64,000 nt of DNA from a virus (IMGVR_UViG_3300020122_000089:1-64000), one strand, 5' to 3'. Shown: positions 42,802 to 51,944, numbered from the stretch's first letter. Made by a program: numbers and translations. The notes: generated by a model not told the origin, from the sequence alone.

Positions 42802-43704
42802 ATGACCAGAATACATACATTAAACGAGTCGCGTTTTGCACGGGTGGATTCTGAGGATGCGGCCTATTGGTTAGGCTTTATTGCCGCTGATGGATGCGTG
42901 ACCGACCAGGGTGATTTCGCCATACAGCTTGCCAGGCAGGATGAATGCCACCTCCATGATTTACGAGATTGGTTTGGCAGTACACACGCCATCAGTCGTA
43001 AAGAACTACCATACCCTTCTTCATCTTTTACATTTCGATCACGTATAATCGCTGATAATCTTGCCAGGTATGGGGTCACCCCTAGAAAATCCATAACCTT
43101 AAATTGGCCGTCAGAATTAAACCCCACCTTATATCGTCATTATATCCGTGGATATGTCGATGGCGGCGGAGGGTTATATTCCGGTAAGGCTCGATCAAAC
43201 CAATCAACCTTCCATTTTAGCGTCATCGCCACTAAAACATTTGCAGATAAGCTACAGTCGGTGCTGATGTCAGAGTGTCGATTAAAGAAAACTAAGCTAG
43301 GTAAAAGTAAGGCTGGAATGGTTATTGTTGAATACGGAGGATTCTTGCAAGTTAAGAGAATTTTTCATTATCTTTACGATGGCGCTACTGTTTATTTATT
43401 GCGTAAACGATTTCCGATTCAATTAGCATTAAGCATGCACGTAAGACCTTCTAGCCAACCAACCGACGAGCAGTATCAAAGGTGCGCAACATTGCCGCAT
43501 GATGAAATTTGCCAACTATATATCGATGGTGATAGCACTGTTGACCTTTCTCGTAAATATAATGTTTCCATTGGCGCTATAACAAGTATAGTAAGGAAAC
43601 ATGGGCTATTAAGATCAACCAAGGAGGGTACGAGACTATACTGGGTAAGAAAGGGTAGCGAAATTCTTCCGGAGGAAATCAAATCCGAACTGGATGTTCT
43701 ATGA
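42802..43704 (+). CDS. LAGLIDADG homing endonuclease
   Basis: A 300-residue protein on the strand opposite its neighbours. The first LAGLIDADG helix is AAYWLGFIAADGC, followed by a DNA-contact region (FAIQLARQDECHL); a second helix is YIRGYVDGGGGLY. The C-terminal part has a helix-turn-helix-like segment (DLSRKYNVSIGAITSIVRKHG). It is predicted to cut a long asymmetric site and spread itself. The end SEILPEEIK is a one-mismatch palindrome copy. It overlaps the minus-strand gene end by 26 nt. Confidence 0.85.
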   Translation: MTRIHTLNESRFARVDSEDAAYWLGFIAADGCVTDQGDFAIQLARQDECHLHDLRDWFGSTHAISRKELPYPSSSFTFRSRIIADNLARYGVTPRKSITLNWPSELNPTLYRHYIRGYVDGGGGLYSGKARSNQSTFHFSVIATKTFADKLQSVLMSECRLKKTKLGKSKAGMVIVEYGGFLQVKRIFHYLYDGATVYLLRKRFPIQLALSMHVRPSSQPTDEQYQRCATLPHDEICQLYIDGDSTVDLSRKYNVSIGAITSIVRKHGLLRSTKEGTRLYWVRKGSEILPEEIKSELDVL

Positions 43705-45391
43705 ACAAACCCTCCGCACCCACAACCTGCTTGCCGCCAGCATCGCTACCGCTCATCCCTATTGCAAAACTATGAATTTCCTGGATATCTAAATGCTTGA
43801 ACTGGCCTGTTTGATTCGCACCTTGAGAAATGTTTGTTCCTTGCGCATTTGACGTTGAGAGATTAAGATCGCTATAGATATCGAGCCGGTGGGCAACGTC
43901 TGCAATCGACTCGGCGCCTATAAAGGTTTTTCCAAACGCGGCAAAATCACCTGCTTGAAATTGAGATACTAAACTCCAACCTGTACCGCCGCCTGTTTCG
44001 GGGGTGTAAAGATTACCTGCCGAGTCAGAGAACAAAGCCCTTCCGTTTACAGTATCAGTTACCGCTGTAACTATCGAGGCAGGCATGTCCATTGGGGTGT
44101 TCCATTGGGCGAGATAACGATTGTAGGAGATACCGATCGAGCCATTAACATAAAATACACTATCCGATGCGGGGTCGTAACATACCACCACGTTGCCAGC
44201 GGCATACCCGTTAGCAGCAAAAAATTGCATAACAGGGGCGGCGAAAGAGGTTGCTTCGTCGTTCGGGTCGCGATAAGAGCTGCCACCTAAACTGTATCTA
44301 TCTCTGACAGGGCCGCGAGTGCCAAGCCAGGCGTATATCTCACCTCCAACGGTGGCGATTTGATTTGCACTTACCACACCTGTGGTTGGCCAAATTGGGT
44401 AGACGTTTAATGGGCTAATAGTGCTCTGTGATGCTGATACAAGATTCACACTTGAAGCGGTACAAACAAGGACCCGACCTTCAACGCCACTTCCTTTTAC
44501 AGCAGTAATCGTTCCACCGCCGGGAATGAATAATACAAAACTTACGGGATAGGCTTCTGGCTTGTTTGGGTACGAGGGGGATAATCCAGCACCACCATAA
44601 CATCCTGCCGCTACTATGACAGAATTGATTGCAAAACAAAAACCACAGGTGGGCGGAACGCTGAAGGTCTGAGGAGCTAAATCGCCAAGCTGCGCGTCTA
44701 TCCATCCAGGGGTTGTGTCGTTTGGTACTTGAATCGTATATGGAAGAGTCGGAATAGTAGTGTCGTAAAGATGAAAGTAAGGACCGATAGAACCAAACCC
44801 GCGCTTTGTAGCGTAAATGCCTATCTTGTTTGCACCAGCAGGAAGGCCGGGAAGGGCTGTGATATTTATTCCATGATTAGTGACTGATATGACATTTGAA
44901 GGTGCGCTGACGCTCGATTCGCCACCTGTTAAGGACCTGATTCCAGTAACGGCAATTGAATAAGCACCATTGTTATGCCCGGCGACGCCACTATCGGCTA
45001 TTGTTGGCGCGCCTGGTGGTAAGAGGCCAGCAGCTACGGCCGAGCTTCCTGTGTAAATCGTTACCGATCCGCCTTGAACAGCGCCAAGCGTTACGCCGCC
45101 AACCCTTGCAAATCCAGAGCCAGCGAAGAAATAAATTCCATTGCCAAAAGCCTGTACTATACTTCCGCCACCGCTTAACCCTCCATAAGTAGAGGCGACA
45201 TTTAATAGCGGATTCACGCCACCTGAACTAGCAACGGACCCACCAAAGCCTTTCGAGGTAATTAGTAACCCTTTACCACGTACCCATAGATTTTTACCGG
45301 CCAATAGGGTATGTGGTACGCCAAAGATTGGCGCAGTAGAGGGCCAATAGCCGTTTTCAAAGAAAAATCTCGCGGGTATTCTATCGCTCAT
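43679..45391 (-). CDS. Large virion-type protein, unknown
   Basis: A 570-residue beta-rich, Gly/Ser-rich protein (MSDRIPARFFFENGYWPST; WVRGKGLLITSKGFGG). It looks like a tail or capsid-surface protein, possibly a beta-propeller. The ribosome site is the palindrome (GGAAGAAAATG, core 45395-45404). No family recognised. Confidence 0.55.
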   Translation of the reverse strand: MSDRIPARFFFENGYWPSTAPIFGVPHTLLAGKNLWVRGKGLLITSKGFGGSVASSGGVNPLLNVASTYGGLSGGGSIVQAFGNGIYFFAGSGFARVGGVTLGAVQGGSVTIYTGSSAVAAGLLPPGAPTIADSGVAGHNNGAYSIAVTGIRSLTGGESSVSAPSNVISVTNHGINITALPGLPAGANKIGIYATKRGFGSIGPYFHLYDTTIPTLPYTIQVPNDTTPGWIDAQLGDLAPQTFSVPPTCGFCFAINSVIVAAGCYGGAGLSPSYPNKPEAYPVSFVLFIPGGGTITAVKGSGVEGRVLVCTASSVNLVSASQSTISPLNVYPIWPTTGVVSANQIATVGGEIYAWLGTRGPVRDRYSLGGSSYRDPNDEATSFAAPVMQFFAANGYAAGNVVVCYDPASDSVFYVNGSIGISYNRYLAQWNTPMDMPASIVTAVTDTVNGRALFSDSAGNLYTPETGGGTGWSLVSQFQAGDFAAFGKTFIGAESIADVAHRLDIYSDLNLSTSNAQGTNISQGANQTGQFKHLDIQEIHSFAIGMSGSDAGGKQVVGAEGLFIEHPVRI

Positions 45392-45392
45392 T

Positions 45393-45406
45393 TTCTTCCG
45401 GAAGAA
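45393..45406 (-). promoter_or_regulatory. Palindrome copy serving as SD between divergent genes
   Basis: Exact TTCTTCCGGAAGAA. Leftward it gives GGAAGAAAATG for ATG 45391; rightward it lies 9 nt upstream of the -35 box at 45415. Confidence 0.85.
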
Positions 45407-45414
45407 TTATTTTC

Positions 45415-45443
45415 TTGACATCTGATCGGAATTAACATATAGT
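45415..45443 (+). promoter_or_regulatory. Sigma70 promoter with downstream inverted repeat
   Basis: TTGACA (45415-45420), a 17-nt spacer and TATAGT (45438-45443). The 45-nt leader contains GACGAT-AGGA-ATCGTC (45454-45469), a perfect 6-bp inverted repeat near the transcription start, suggesting an operator or RNA hairpin. SD GGGAGGG precedes ATG 45489. Confidence 0.8.
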
Positions 45444-45488
45444 TAATAACGTAGACGATAGGAATCGTCAAAAGGGAGGGAAAGATCG

Positions 45489-45701
45489 ATGTCGTTCAAC
45501 ATTAAAGAAGAAATTGAAAAATTGCCGCTGTCGAAACAGCATGAATTACGTCACATCCTAGCGACCAATAGCTGGCCTGGATGGGACCTACTAAGACTTC
45601 TCGGAGAGGAATCAACATTGATGACCGTCGGTGAAGAATGGGTAGATGACGCTATGGGGTATTTTAATATTCCGCCTCATGGTACATCGTTTACGGGATA
45701 A
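45489..45701 (+). CDS. Antisense-inserted small gene
   Basis: A 70-residue acidic protein (MSFNIKEEIEKLPLSKQHELRHILA) with its own promoter and a good SD, unlike the leaderless inserts. Its TAA is directly abutted (0 nt) by the stop of the minus-strand gene. Function unknown; the operator-like repeat hints at regulated expression. Confidence 0.65.
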   Translation: MSFNIKEEIEKLPLSKQHELRHILATNSWPGWDLLRLLGEESTLMTVGEEWVDDAMGYFNIPPHGTSFTG

Positions 45702-46274
45702 TCAAAATAGCTTAGGTCTGTCCATTGGGCGGCCGTTAACCTTTGCGGCCGTCCTTGCGTATTCAATCGCCATAGTGCTGGTTTGTACACCAGAATAAGC
45801 GGCATGGAGTTCGTCTATGTCACCTTCGATTGATTGAACATGGCCGCAAAGATGGCATCTGTTAGCCCAAACCATCCCCCCATGGCTACTAGAGTAGTGG
45901 CGGAATATCCTTTGATAATGCGGATGCTGCTTTAGATCGGGCTCTCTTTCGCCTGCTTCGATTGCCTTTCCATGTTGAACGTAGTCCGTGGTATCAACCA
46001 TGTGAACGCAATCACACCGCTCGCGATCGTCTATTTCTTCGCCGTCTTTTAATGATTGAATGAACTTTAGATTCTCAGGGTCAACTTCTATTACAAGGGC
46101 CTCATTCCAACGCCCCATCCTCATGAGTGCTTCTACAAGCTGGGCGCGGCTGCCTACCTCTTGGCGTTGCGAGACGATGAGAATCTTATCGTCGATAGTG
46201 AGAGACTCCATCTCCGCTAAACTGCGCGGTTCTTCTATCGGCATATATGGTATTTTTTCGCTTGCTTTTGGCAT
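45702..46274 (-). CDS. Hypothetical virion-region protein
   Basis: A 190-residue protein with CHLCGH and CDCVH (possible zinc ligands) and an acidic helical middle. The start is uncertain: Met11 (46244) would leave the divergent promoter free. No SD is seen. Not recognised. Confidence 0.55.
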   Translation of the reverse strand: MPKASEKIPYMPIEEPRSLAEMESLTIDDKILIVSQRQEVGSRAQLVEALMRMGRWNEALVIEVDPENLKFIQSLKDGEEIDDRERCDCVHMVDTTDYVQHGKAIEAGEREPDLKQHPHYQRIFRHYSSSHGGMVWANRCHLCGHVQSIEGDIDELHAAYSGVQTSTMAIEYARTAAKVNGRPMDRPKLF

Positions 46275-46290
46275 TTGGTTGTGCTATACT
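46262..46290 (+). promoter_or_regulatory. Near-leaderless promoter
   Basis: TTGCTT (46262-46267), a 17-nt spacer and TATACT (46285-46290), with ATG 10 nt later and no SD. Confidence 0.65.
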
Positions 46291-46300
46291 AGCTCGCGTT

Positions 46301-47239
46301 ATGGATAGAAAACTTATTATCGAGGCGATGGACGGTAAATTAGCCGCAATAGCTAAGTGCGAATCCGATCTTCGTGTAAGAGCTGAATTGCGCCAACCGG
46401 AATATCGCCAAGAGGTTCAACGTGAACAAATGATGCTTGAGGCTGGCGAAATATATCGCTGGACGCAAGAAACGATTGGCATAGCAAAGGCTTCGACAGT
46501 AACATTTCCATTAGACGCCAAATTCGACAGGTCTTGGCTTTATACCCCTGCCGGATGGTGGTGGCTTGGTAGGGATGCAAATCTCATCGTGCATTCACCC
46601 GACCCTGCACATAACGGCATGCGCCAGCGTGTTTGCGCTATTTCGTATGGGCTATTTGACGGCGGCGCTGCGGCATTTTTATCTGACCGATCCGCCATTA
46701 AAGATTCGCTCAATAGTAAGCCGCTCGTTCTACTCGGTGCATTTACCTATGACCACCTTGAGAAGCAGATCGGGCCAGTTCCTAGCTGGTACGGATTTTG
46801 GCCAGAAGGCGAAACACTAGAACAGACATTGAAGCGCGAGACTAGCACCCCTGATAAATATCGAATATGGAGTAAAAACGGCATTCAGATTCTACCATTT
46901 TTCGCCGCCGCGAGCCTTTGGCTTCAGCAAAAGATTGTCTCTTTGCAATCTGTCAAGTACGACGGTAAGGGCAATCCGCCACGGCGATTCAGACGTAAGG
47001 ATGCGAAATGGAGCGTTCAAATTATTAGATTGCGCCGGCGTGAAAATATCTCGCAGTCTACTAATTCTCATGGCGATATTGAATGGACGTGTCATTGGGT
47101 CGTTAAAGGCCATTGGCGAAATCAATTTTATCCATCCACAAACACTCATCATCCGATATGGATCGACCCTTACTTAAAAGGCGACGAGACAAAGCCATTA
47201 AAACTTCATCCTGATCGTGTTTACGTAGTACAAAGGTGA
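46301..47239 (+). CDS. Antisense-inserted hypothetical protein
   Basis: A 312-residue protein starting MDRKLIIEAMDGK, chosen from the promoter and not from the longer frame at 46247, which includes the -35. Trp-rich C-terminal part (WTCHWVVKGHWRNQFYPS, HHPIWIDPYLKG) of a kind I recall from uncharacterised phage proteins. Function unknown. The next gene follows 7 nt later with SD AAAGGTG. Confidence 0.65.
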   Translation: MDRKLIIEAMDGKLAAIAKCESDLRVRAELRQPEYRQEVQREQMMLEAGEIYRWTQETIGIAKASTVTFPLDAKFDRSWLYTPAGWWWLGRDANLIVHSPDPAHNGMRQRVCAISYGLFDGGAAAFLSDRSAIKDSLNSKPLVLLGAFTYDHLEKQIGPVPSWYGFWPEGETLEQTLKRETSTPDKYRIWSKNGIQILPFFAAASLWLQQKIVSLQSVKYDGKGNPPRRFRRKDAKWSVQIIRLRRRENISQSTNSHGDIEWTCHWVVKGHWRNQFYPSTNTHHPIWIDPYLKGDETKPLKLHPDRVYVVQR

Positions 47240-47246
47240 AACCGCC

Positions 47247-47612
47247 ATGCCAATAGATTATGCCGCTATCGCAAAACGTCTTGATGAAAGAAAGAAGATT
47301 TACAATAAGCCGCATCCGTGGGAGGAAGGGTTTTCGATTGAATTGTATGCAATTGATTGGATGGAATACCGCATTCTAAAACTCAATAGAGAATCGGATG
47401 AATATGCTACGTGGTATGAATCCTATCGTGCCAATAATACAATGGGTAGATTCTTCCGAACGCATTGCGGCGTCTCTGCTATTGAATTACTCACAAAACT
47501 TCTTCATGGACAAATCACGCTACCGCACTCCGAACGCACGTTATGTCCTCGATGTAATCTAATCCGTGAACAAAGAAAGATGGCAAAGAATCTAAAGTGG
47601 AGTAAATCATGA
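47247..47612 (+). CDS. Antisense-inserted small protein with Cys pair
   Basis: A 121-residue protein, co-transcribed with the preceding gene. C-terminal LCPRCN plus an upstream HCG may bind zinc. It ends 9 nt from the stop of the opposing gene, leaving no room for a terminator. Function unknown. Confidence 0.6.
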   Translation: MPIDYAAIAKRLDERKKIYNKPHPWEEGFSIELYAIDWMEYRILKLNRESDEYATWYESYRANNTMGRFFRTHCGVSAIELLTKLLHGQITLPHSERTLCPRCNLIREQRKMAKNLKWSKS

Positions 47613-47621
47613 TGCCGCTTG

Positions 47622-48236
47622 CTATTGCGATGGTGCGCCAGGTAATTGGGGCGCTGCATCTGCTGTTTCCGCTTGTCTAATTACTTCATTCAATGCGCCG
47701 CTTTCAAGTATAATCGCTGCGCCGATGTCCGCGATATTGTCAAATAATTCCCCGTCAAATACTGCGTCTGTCAAATCCGCCGGAACTTTTTGCCCTACCA
47801 ATTGAATTGAGGTTCCGGCAGGGATACTGCCTAGGTTATCACGGACAAAAAGATTTTGCTCAAAAAAGGTATAGTAGAGGTAGTCATTGTCGGGTATGGG
47901 CGGTGGGTTCATTAGGTCATGATACGTAGGTCTGAATTTAAGTCCAAATCGCACTCCGGTCATGGTAATACGGATGTGTTTTCTAGCCTTACGTGAGAGT
48001 AGTAAGGTAGGTGCTAGATTATGAACAGGCACCTGCCCTGCGTTTAAGGTTAAATCCCATTCGTTTTGAAGAAGTGGAAAGAGATAGTCATCCGCCGCAA
48101 CACGGTCGGCTAGTCTTTGTAGGGCGGTTGGGATAGTGGACTGTATAGAAACGCGCCACAGTTTGCCTTGAGGTTGTGGAAGGCCTTTCGCCAGCCTTAG
48201 CCACACTGTATCTACATATTGCTGTACGGTTGCCAT
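47622..48236 (-). CDS. Hypothetical virion protein
   Basis: A 204-residue protein (MATVQQYVDTVWLRLAKG, WDLTLNAGQVPVHNLAPTLL, HIRITMTGVRFGLKF). Probably a connector- or tail-type structural protein by location only. Its SD is the variant palindrome TTCTTCCGGGAGAA (core 48243-48252), giving GGAAGAAACAAATG. Confidence 0.5.
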   Translation of the reverse strand: MATVQQYVDTVWLRLAKGLPQPQGKLWRVSIQSTIPTALQRLADRVAADDYLFPLLQNEWDLTLNAGQVPVHNLAPTLLLSRKARKHIRITMTGVRFGLKFRPTYHDLMNPPPIPDNDYLYYTFFEQNLFVRDNLGSIPAGTSIQLVGQKVPADLTDAVFDGELFDNIADIGAAIILESGALNEVIRQAETADAAPQLPGAPSQ

Positions 48237-48254
48237 TTGTTTCTTCCGGGAGAA

Positions 48255-48965
48255 TTAAGCCGCCTGACCTGCCATTTTTGCGGCAATGTTCTCCCTTACC
48301 TGAGAAGGAATCGACCCTTCGCCACTTGCAATTGCGCTTAATCCTTGTTGGAACATTTGACCCCAACCACCCATTGGGCCTACATTTTCCCCTTCCACCG
48401 GAACGGCAAGTGACATAGCGCCACAAGTGACCACCCATCTGTATTCATCTGCCGCTTGACAGGCTGAGGCTTGTGTGAATGTTGGGGCGGTTACATTAAC
48501 ACTCACCGATCCGCCGCCGCTACGAGCGGCTATCAAGGCACCGTTGTGGAAGATGACCTTGCCGTCTGTCGCATAGTGGCAATCGAAGTCTAGCCCTAAT
48601 GGATTAGCCGAGACATGGGTTAATTCGTATTGTATCTCGGCAGGGTCCCATTCGATGCCTGGACGGTTGCCTGGCGCCGTCCCTCCTGTTACCACAAATA
48701 CGACACTCGCCATTGGGCCGGCCATTGCCAATAGGGTGCCGCCATGCGCAAGACCGGATTGGGTGGAGTAGTAGAGGGCCGATCTGCCATTATCCTTATT
48801 TCTAAAGGTGGCCGCGCAGACTATAGCGTCCGCGGTTAGGATTAGGTCGGTAACCTGATTGGTATTCCAACGGGGGTCCACCACCACACCCGAATATTGG
48901 CCAGGGGTGCCGGCATTTAAGAGCGTGATGCAATCCGCGAGGACCGTTGCCAGGCTTACAGCCAT
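48255..48965 (-). CDS. Hypothetical virion protein
   Basis: A 236-residue protein, Ala/Gly/Val-rich and probably structural (SLATVLADCITLLNAG; GSVSVNVTAPTFTQASACQ). The ATG lies 8 nt from the -35 box of the antisense HNH gene. No family recognised. Confidence 0.5.
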   Translation of the reverse strand: MAVSLATVLADCITLLNAGTPGQYSGVVVDPRWNTNQVTDLILTADAIVCAATFRNKDNGRSALYYSTQSGLAHGGTLLAMAGPMASVVFVVTGGTAPGNRPGIEWDPAEIQYELTHVSANPLGLDFDCHYATDGKVIFHNGALIAARSGGGSVSVNVTAPTFTQASACQAADEYRWVVTCGAMSLAVPVEGENVGPMGGWGQMFQQGLSAIASGEGSIPSQVRENIAAKMAGQAA

Positions 48966-48972
48966 TTGCTAC

Positions 48973-49001
48973 TTGACTCCGTTTGGAAATAGTAGTATAA
49001 T
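48973..49001 (+). promoter_or_regulatory. Leaderless promoter of the HNH/AP2 gene
   Basis: TTGACT (48973-48978), a 17-nt spacer and TATAAT (48996-49001), with ATG 7 nt later and no SD. The upstream flank CTACTTGAC matches that of the LAGLIDADG gene. Confidence 0.85.
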
Positions 49002-49008
49002 ATAGCCC

Positions 49009-49890
49009 ATGCGTAGATTTAACCGAATCAAAAAAGAGTGCCTACATGATAAAGAGCCGGACGGCGCGGTGCATATTCCACTTGGACATGGGCAATGTGC
49101 TATAGTTGACATGGAAGATTATCCGACATTGATAGCATACAACTGGATGGGTGGGCGATATGCGTATACAGTCATCGGCGGACGTAAAAACCCCCAAAAA
49201 ATTTACATGCATCAACTAATACTATCAACACCAAATGGGCGTCAGGTGGATCATAGAGACAGGAATCGGATGAATAATAGACGTATAAATCTAAGGCCAG
49301 CCACCGCATCCGAACAGGGACATAACAAGTCGGTTAGTAGTTCTAGTACAACGGGCTATAAAGGCGTGTCGCGCTCTGGCAATAATTTTTGTGCATATAT
49401 TAAGACAAACGGGCATCGAATCATTCTTGGCACATTTATTACCGCAGAGGGTGCTGCGTATATCTATGACGATGCGGCTAGGATTCATTTTGGAGAATTT
49501 GCAGCCTGTAACCTTCCTCCCGATCCTCAGAAGGTAATTCAGGCAAAGCTCAGACAATGCAAAAGAAGGGGCCACCCTCTCCATATCGGCGTATATCGTA
49601 GGGGCGATAAATGGGCGGCGCAGTTCAAAAAGGATGGCGCATGGATTCATTTAGGTCTATTCGCGACAGAGCAAGAGGCGTACCAAGTAACGGTGTTGGC
49701 TACTAACGGAGATTTCACCAAAAAGAAACCAGGTGAAGCGCAAAGAAAATTCACAGCCGAACAGATACTGGATATCAGGAAAATGCGTCGCGACAAGGTG
49801 CCTTATTCTACCATCGCCACGTATTTCTCTACTTGTATTGCTACGATTCAAAGTATAGTTTCGTATAGGTCCTATAAGGATATCCCCTAA
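49009..49890 (+). CDS. HNH homing endonuclease with AP2-type domains
   Basis: A 293-residue protein. The HNH core is MHQLILSTPNGRQVDHRDRN with NRRINLRP. Two AP2-like DNA-binding repeats follow (TGYKGVSRSGNNFCAYIKTN, HIGVYRRGDKWAAQFKKDG). The C-terminus has a helix-turn-helix-like TAEQILDIRKMRRDKV. It is predicted to be a free-standing homing enzyme. Its stop overlaps the opposing small gene's stop by 3 nt. Confidence 0.88.
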   Translation: MRRFNRIKKECLHDKEPDGAVHIPLGHGQCAIVDMEDYPTLIAYNWMGGRYAYTVIGGRKNPQKIYMHQLILSTPNGRQVDHRDRNRMNNRRINLRPATASEQGHNKSVSSSSTTGYKGVSRSGNNFCAYIKTNGHRIILGTFITAEGAAYIYDDAARIHFGEFAACNLPPDPQKVIQAKLRQCKRRGHPLHIGVYRRGDKWAAQFKKDGAWIHLGLFATEQEAYQVTVLATNGDFTKKKPGEAQRKFTAEQILDIRKMRRDKVPYSTIATYFSTCIATIQSIVSYRSYKDIP

Positions 49891-50009
49891 CCAGCTAATT
49901 TCCACCCCTCACAATTTTCATTGCAATCATCAGCCAGCCACAACCTACCGCATTGGCATTTGAATACGTGAACTGATTCGGGCGGTAGAATTCTCTTGCA
50001 AATGCACAT
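49887..50009 (-). CDS. Very small zinc-ribbon protein
   Basis: A 40-residue frame: MCICKRILPPESVHVF, then CQCGRLWLADDCNENC, two Cys pairs typical of a minimal zinc fold. Its stop overlaps that of the HNH gene. Its 5' part contains the -35 box of the divergent plus gene. No SD seen. It explains the stretch 49891-50031, which otherwise lacks a gene. Confidence 0.6.
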   Translation of the reverse strand: MCICKRILPPESVHVFKCQCGRLWLADDCNENCEGWKLAG

Positions 50010-50025
50010 CGTTGTATGTTATAAT
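49996..50025 (+). promoter_or_regulatory. Leaderless promoter
   Basis: TTGCAA (49996-50001), an 18-nt spacer and TATAAT (50020-50025), with ATG 6 nt later. It lies inside the start of the divergent 40-residue gene. Confidence 0.75.
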
Positions 50026-50031
50026 GCGGCA

Positions 50032-50568
50032 ATGCTTTGGTGTTTATCTAACCGTTGTGATATACTTGCCTTACCGTTAGCTGATCGCCATTACAATCGC
50101 CAAAAGATAGGATCGCCACAATTCGTTCCGCCGGGCAGATGTATTGTCCTGCTAACCCCTCAAGCGGACGCTCTCTGGGTATCATCTTGGCCGTTAAAGG
50201 AATTCACAAAACATGCATGGTCTGGCGCATGGATCAATACATTATTCCGTAATGAATCTGATATTTTATCAAGCATACTAATTCAAGGGGCGGTAGCCAT
50301 CACCCGTGGTATTTGGGGCGACCCACCCCGATTAGGTATGGTGACGTTCATTGATAAAACCAAGGTAAAGAAGAAACGCGATTGGGGTAGATGCTACCGT
50401 CGAGCTGGATTTATTCCAGCGCAATGCCCGATTCATTATCCAGGGGTGACACGCGACTGCGCCTCTTGTCGTCATGAAACGTCTATCAACCATCTTTTTG
50501 CAGTACAGATGTTGCCGACGGCGATGCCCGAACCTAAGTATTTCCCGTCGTTATTTGACTATCTTTAA
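50032..50568 (+). CDS. Antisense-inserted hypothetical protein
   Basis: A 178-residue protein from ATG 50032 (MLWCLSNRCDILALPLADRHYN); the longer frame includes the promoter. His/Cys-rich C-terminal part (CPIHYPGVTRDCASCRHE). Not recognised; the N-terminal fold might be SOS-response-peptidase-like, but this is a guess. It overlaps the opposing gene end by 35 nt. Confidence 0.6.
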   Translation: MLWCLSNRCDILALPLADRHYNRQKIGSPQFVPPGRCIVLLTPQADALWVSSWPLKEFTKHAWSGAWINTLFRNESDILSSILIQGAVAITRGIWGDPPRLGMVTFIDKTKVKKKRDWGRCYRRAGFIPAQCPIHYPGVTRDCASCRHETSINHLFAVQMLPTAMPEPKYFPSLFDYL

Positions 50569-51169
50569 CCTTTGCAACATTCGCTGGGACAAAGTAATCC
50601 GTGTGGCAATCTTTGCATTGATGAACGAATCCGCCTGTTTCGCCAAGGATTTGTTTGTGTGCGGCATCTTCTTGCATGCCGTATTTTTTCATTGTTGAAT
50701 CTAGGCGTTCTTTGTACTTCGGGTTGTCGATTGGAGGGTGCCACGGCCCGGCGTCAGCACCACACGAAGGGCATTTTCCAGGCCCGTCGGCGGCATGCAC
50801 CATATCGCCTTCGTATACTTCGCGGCCGTCTACGATTAAGAATCCGTCACCGCAAGGGATTTTCTCGATGTTTTCATCCTTTGACATATCTTCGGTGGGC
50901 TCTTCGCTTGCCGCCATAGCTTTTGGTTCTTCCGGAAGATTGACAAAAACGGTTAGGATATCTTTGCCGTCAAATTGAAGTGTGTATGATTCTTGCGGAT
51001 CGACAAGAATAGAGCCAGCAGCGCCAACCTCACCAACCCCAGTAATCTCTATCTTATTGACAGGGGCGGATAAATACCAAGTGAGGCGCACTTTATCGCC
51101 CTCTACCTTAGCGGTAAAGCAGCTGATGATACTAGGCGGTGGTGGTTGCTCTATGTTGTCATCTGGCAT
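50534..51169 (-). CDS. Hypothetical protein with beta domain and zinc ribbon
   Basis: A 211-residue protein. The first ~80 residues look like a small Ig-like strand set (SCFTAKVEGDKVRLTWYLSA). A linker with LPEE from the palindrome (50929-50938) follows, then CPSCGAD...CKDCHT. TAATG overlap with the upstream gene. Function unknown. Confidence 0.55.
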   Translation of the reverse strand: MPDDNIEQPPPPSIISCFTAKVEGDKVRLTWYLSAPVNKIEITGVGEVGAAGSILVDPQESYTLQFDGKDILTVFVNLPEEPKAMAASEEPTEDMSKDENIEKIPCGDGFLIVDGREVYEGDMVHAADGPGKCPSCGADAGPWHPPIDNPKYKERLDSTMKKYGMQEDAAHKQILGETGGFVHQCKDCHTDYFVPANVAKVKDSQITTGNT

Positions 51170-51939
51170 TAGTAGCCCCCGGGCCAGCCCCTTCCAATTC
51201 TACCTGCACGGCTTTCGCCAAATATCTTGCGCCGTTGAGGCGTCTCACGCCTGAAGCCGCTCCAGCGAGCTTCTTCAAAGAGCGGGGCCCATTGCTGCAC
51301 CTTCTTTTCTTGCGCCTGCGCTAGTAGTTTTTGCCGCTCGTTCAGCCCTTTATCTGGGTCTGCTAGAAATGCAAAAAGGTTTAATGCGCAGTCAGCTATT
51401 AGAAAGAAGTGCTGCTCCTCGATTGGGAATAATGATGTATCATCGAAGATAGGCGGTACGCTCGCCGATCCGGTAGAATATGTTACCATATATACACAGG
51501 ACTGGCTATGCGCGGGCGTCCATAGCATTTTCCATTGCCCATCTTCGTTGATTGGCGCAAAACAGGCTGCTACGTGAGGATGCGCCCATCCACCACCTAT
51601 AGGTAAATTGTCAGGCCCGCTCCAGTAAGAGGTCATTTGATCGACCCTAACGGCGTCTATCATTCTTGGAATGTGATATGGATTGTTAGGGTCGTATGTC
51701 TTTATCATTACCACTTCGGCGAAATCGCCTAGGGTGATATTTGTTTCAGCGGGCAGTCCTGCATTGACAGGCATTGGCCATCGTTTTACCGACCAGCTTT
51801 CATGTGTTAAACGTAGCTTCGTTCGGTAGAAGGCGGTAACACCCCAGGCCTCCATTAAGATTTGGTCGTCGCCTAACTCTTGCTCGGACGGGTAGCCTAA
51901 GGCTCGTCTGACTTCGCCAATGAAAACGGCCATTAGCAT
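51169..51939 (-). CDS. Hypothetical virion protein
   Basis: A 256-residue protein (MLMAVFIGEVRRALGYPSEQ, FYRTKLRLTHESWSVKRW, IDAVRVDQMTSYWSGPD); the start could be Met3. Aromatic-rich, probably a structural protein. Its start lies 6 nt from the -35 of the antisense 51981 gene. Confidence 0.5.
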   Translation of the reverse strand: MLMAVFIGEVRRALGYPSEQELGDDQILMEAWGVTAFYRTKLRLTHESWSVKRWPMPVNAGLPAETNITLGDFAEVVMIKTYDPNNPYHIPRMIDAVRVDQMTSYWSGPDNLPIGGGWAHPHVAACFAPINEDGQWKMLWTPAHSQSCVYMVTYSTGSASVPPIFDDTSLFPIEEQHFFLIADCALNLFAFLADPDKGLNERQKLLAQAQEKKVQQWAPLFEEARWSGFRRETPQRRKIFGESRAGRIGRGWPGGY

Positions 51940-51944
51940 TTTGC

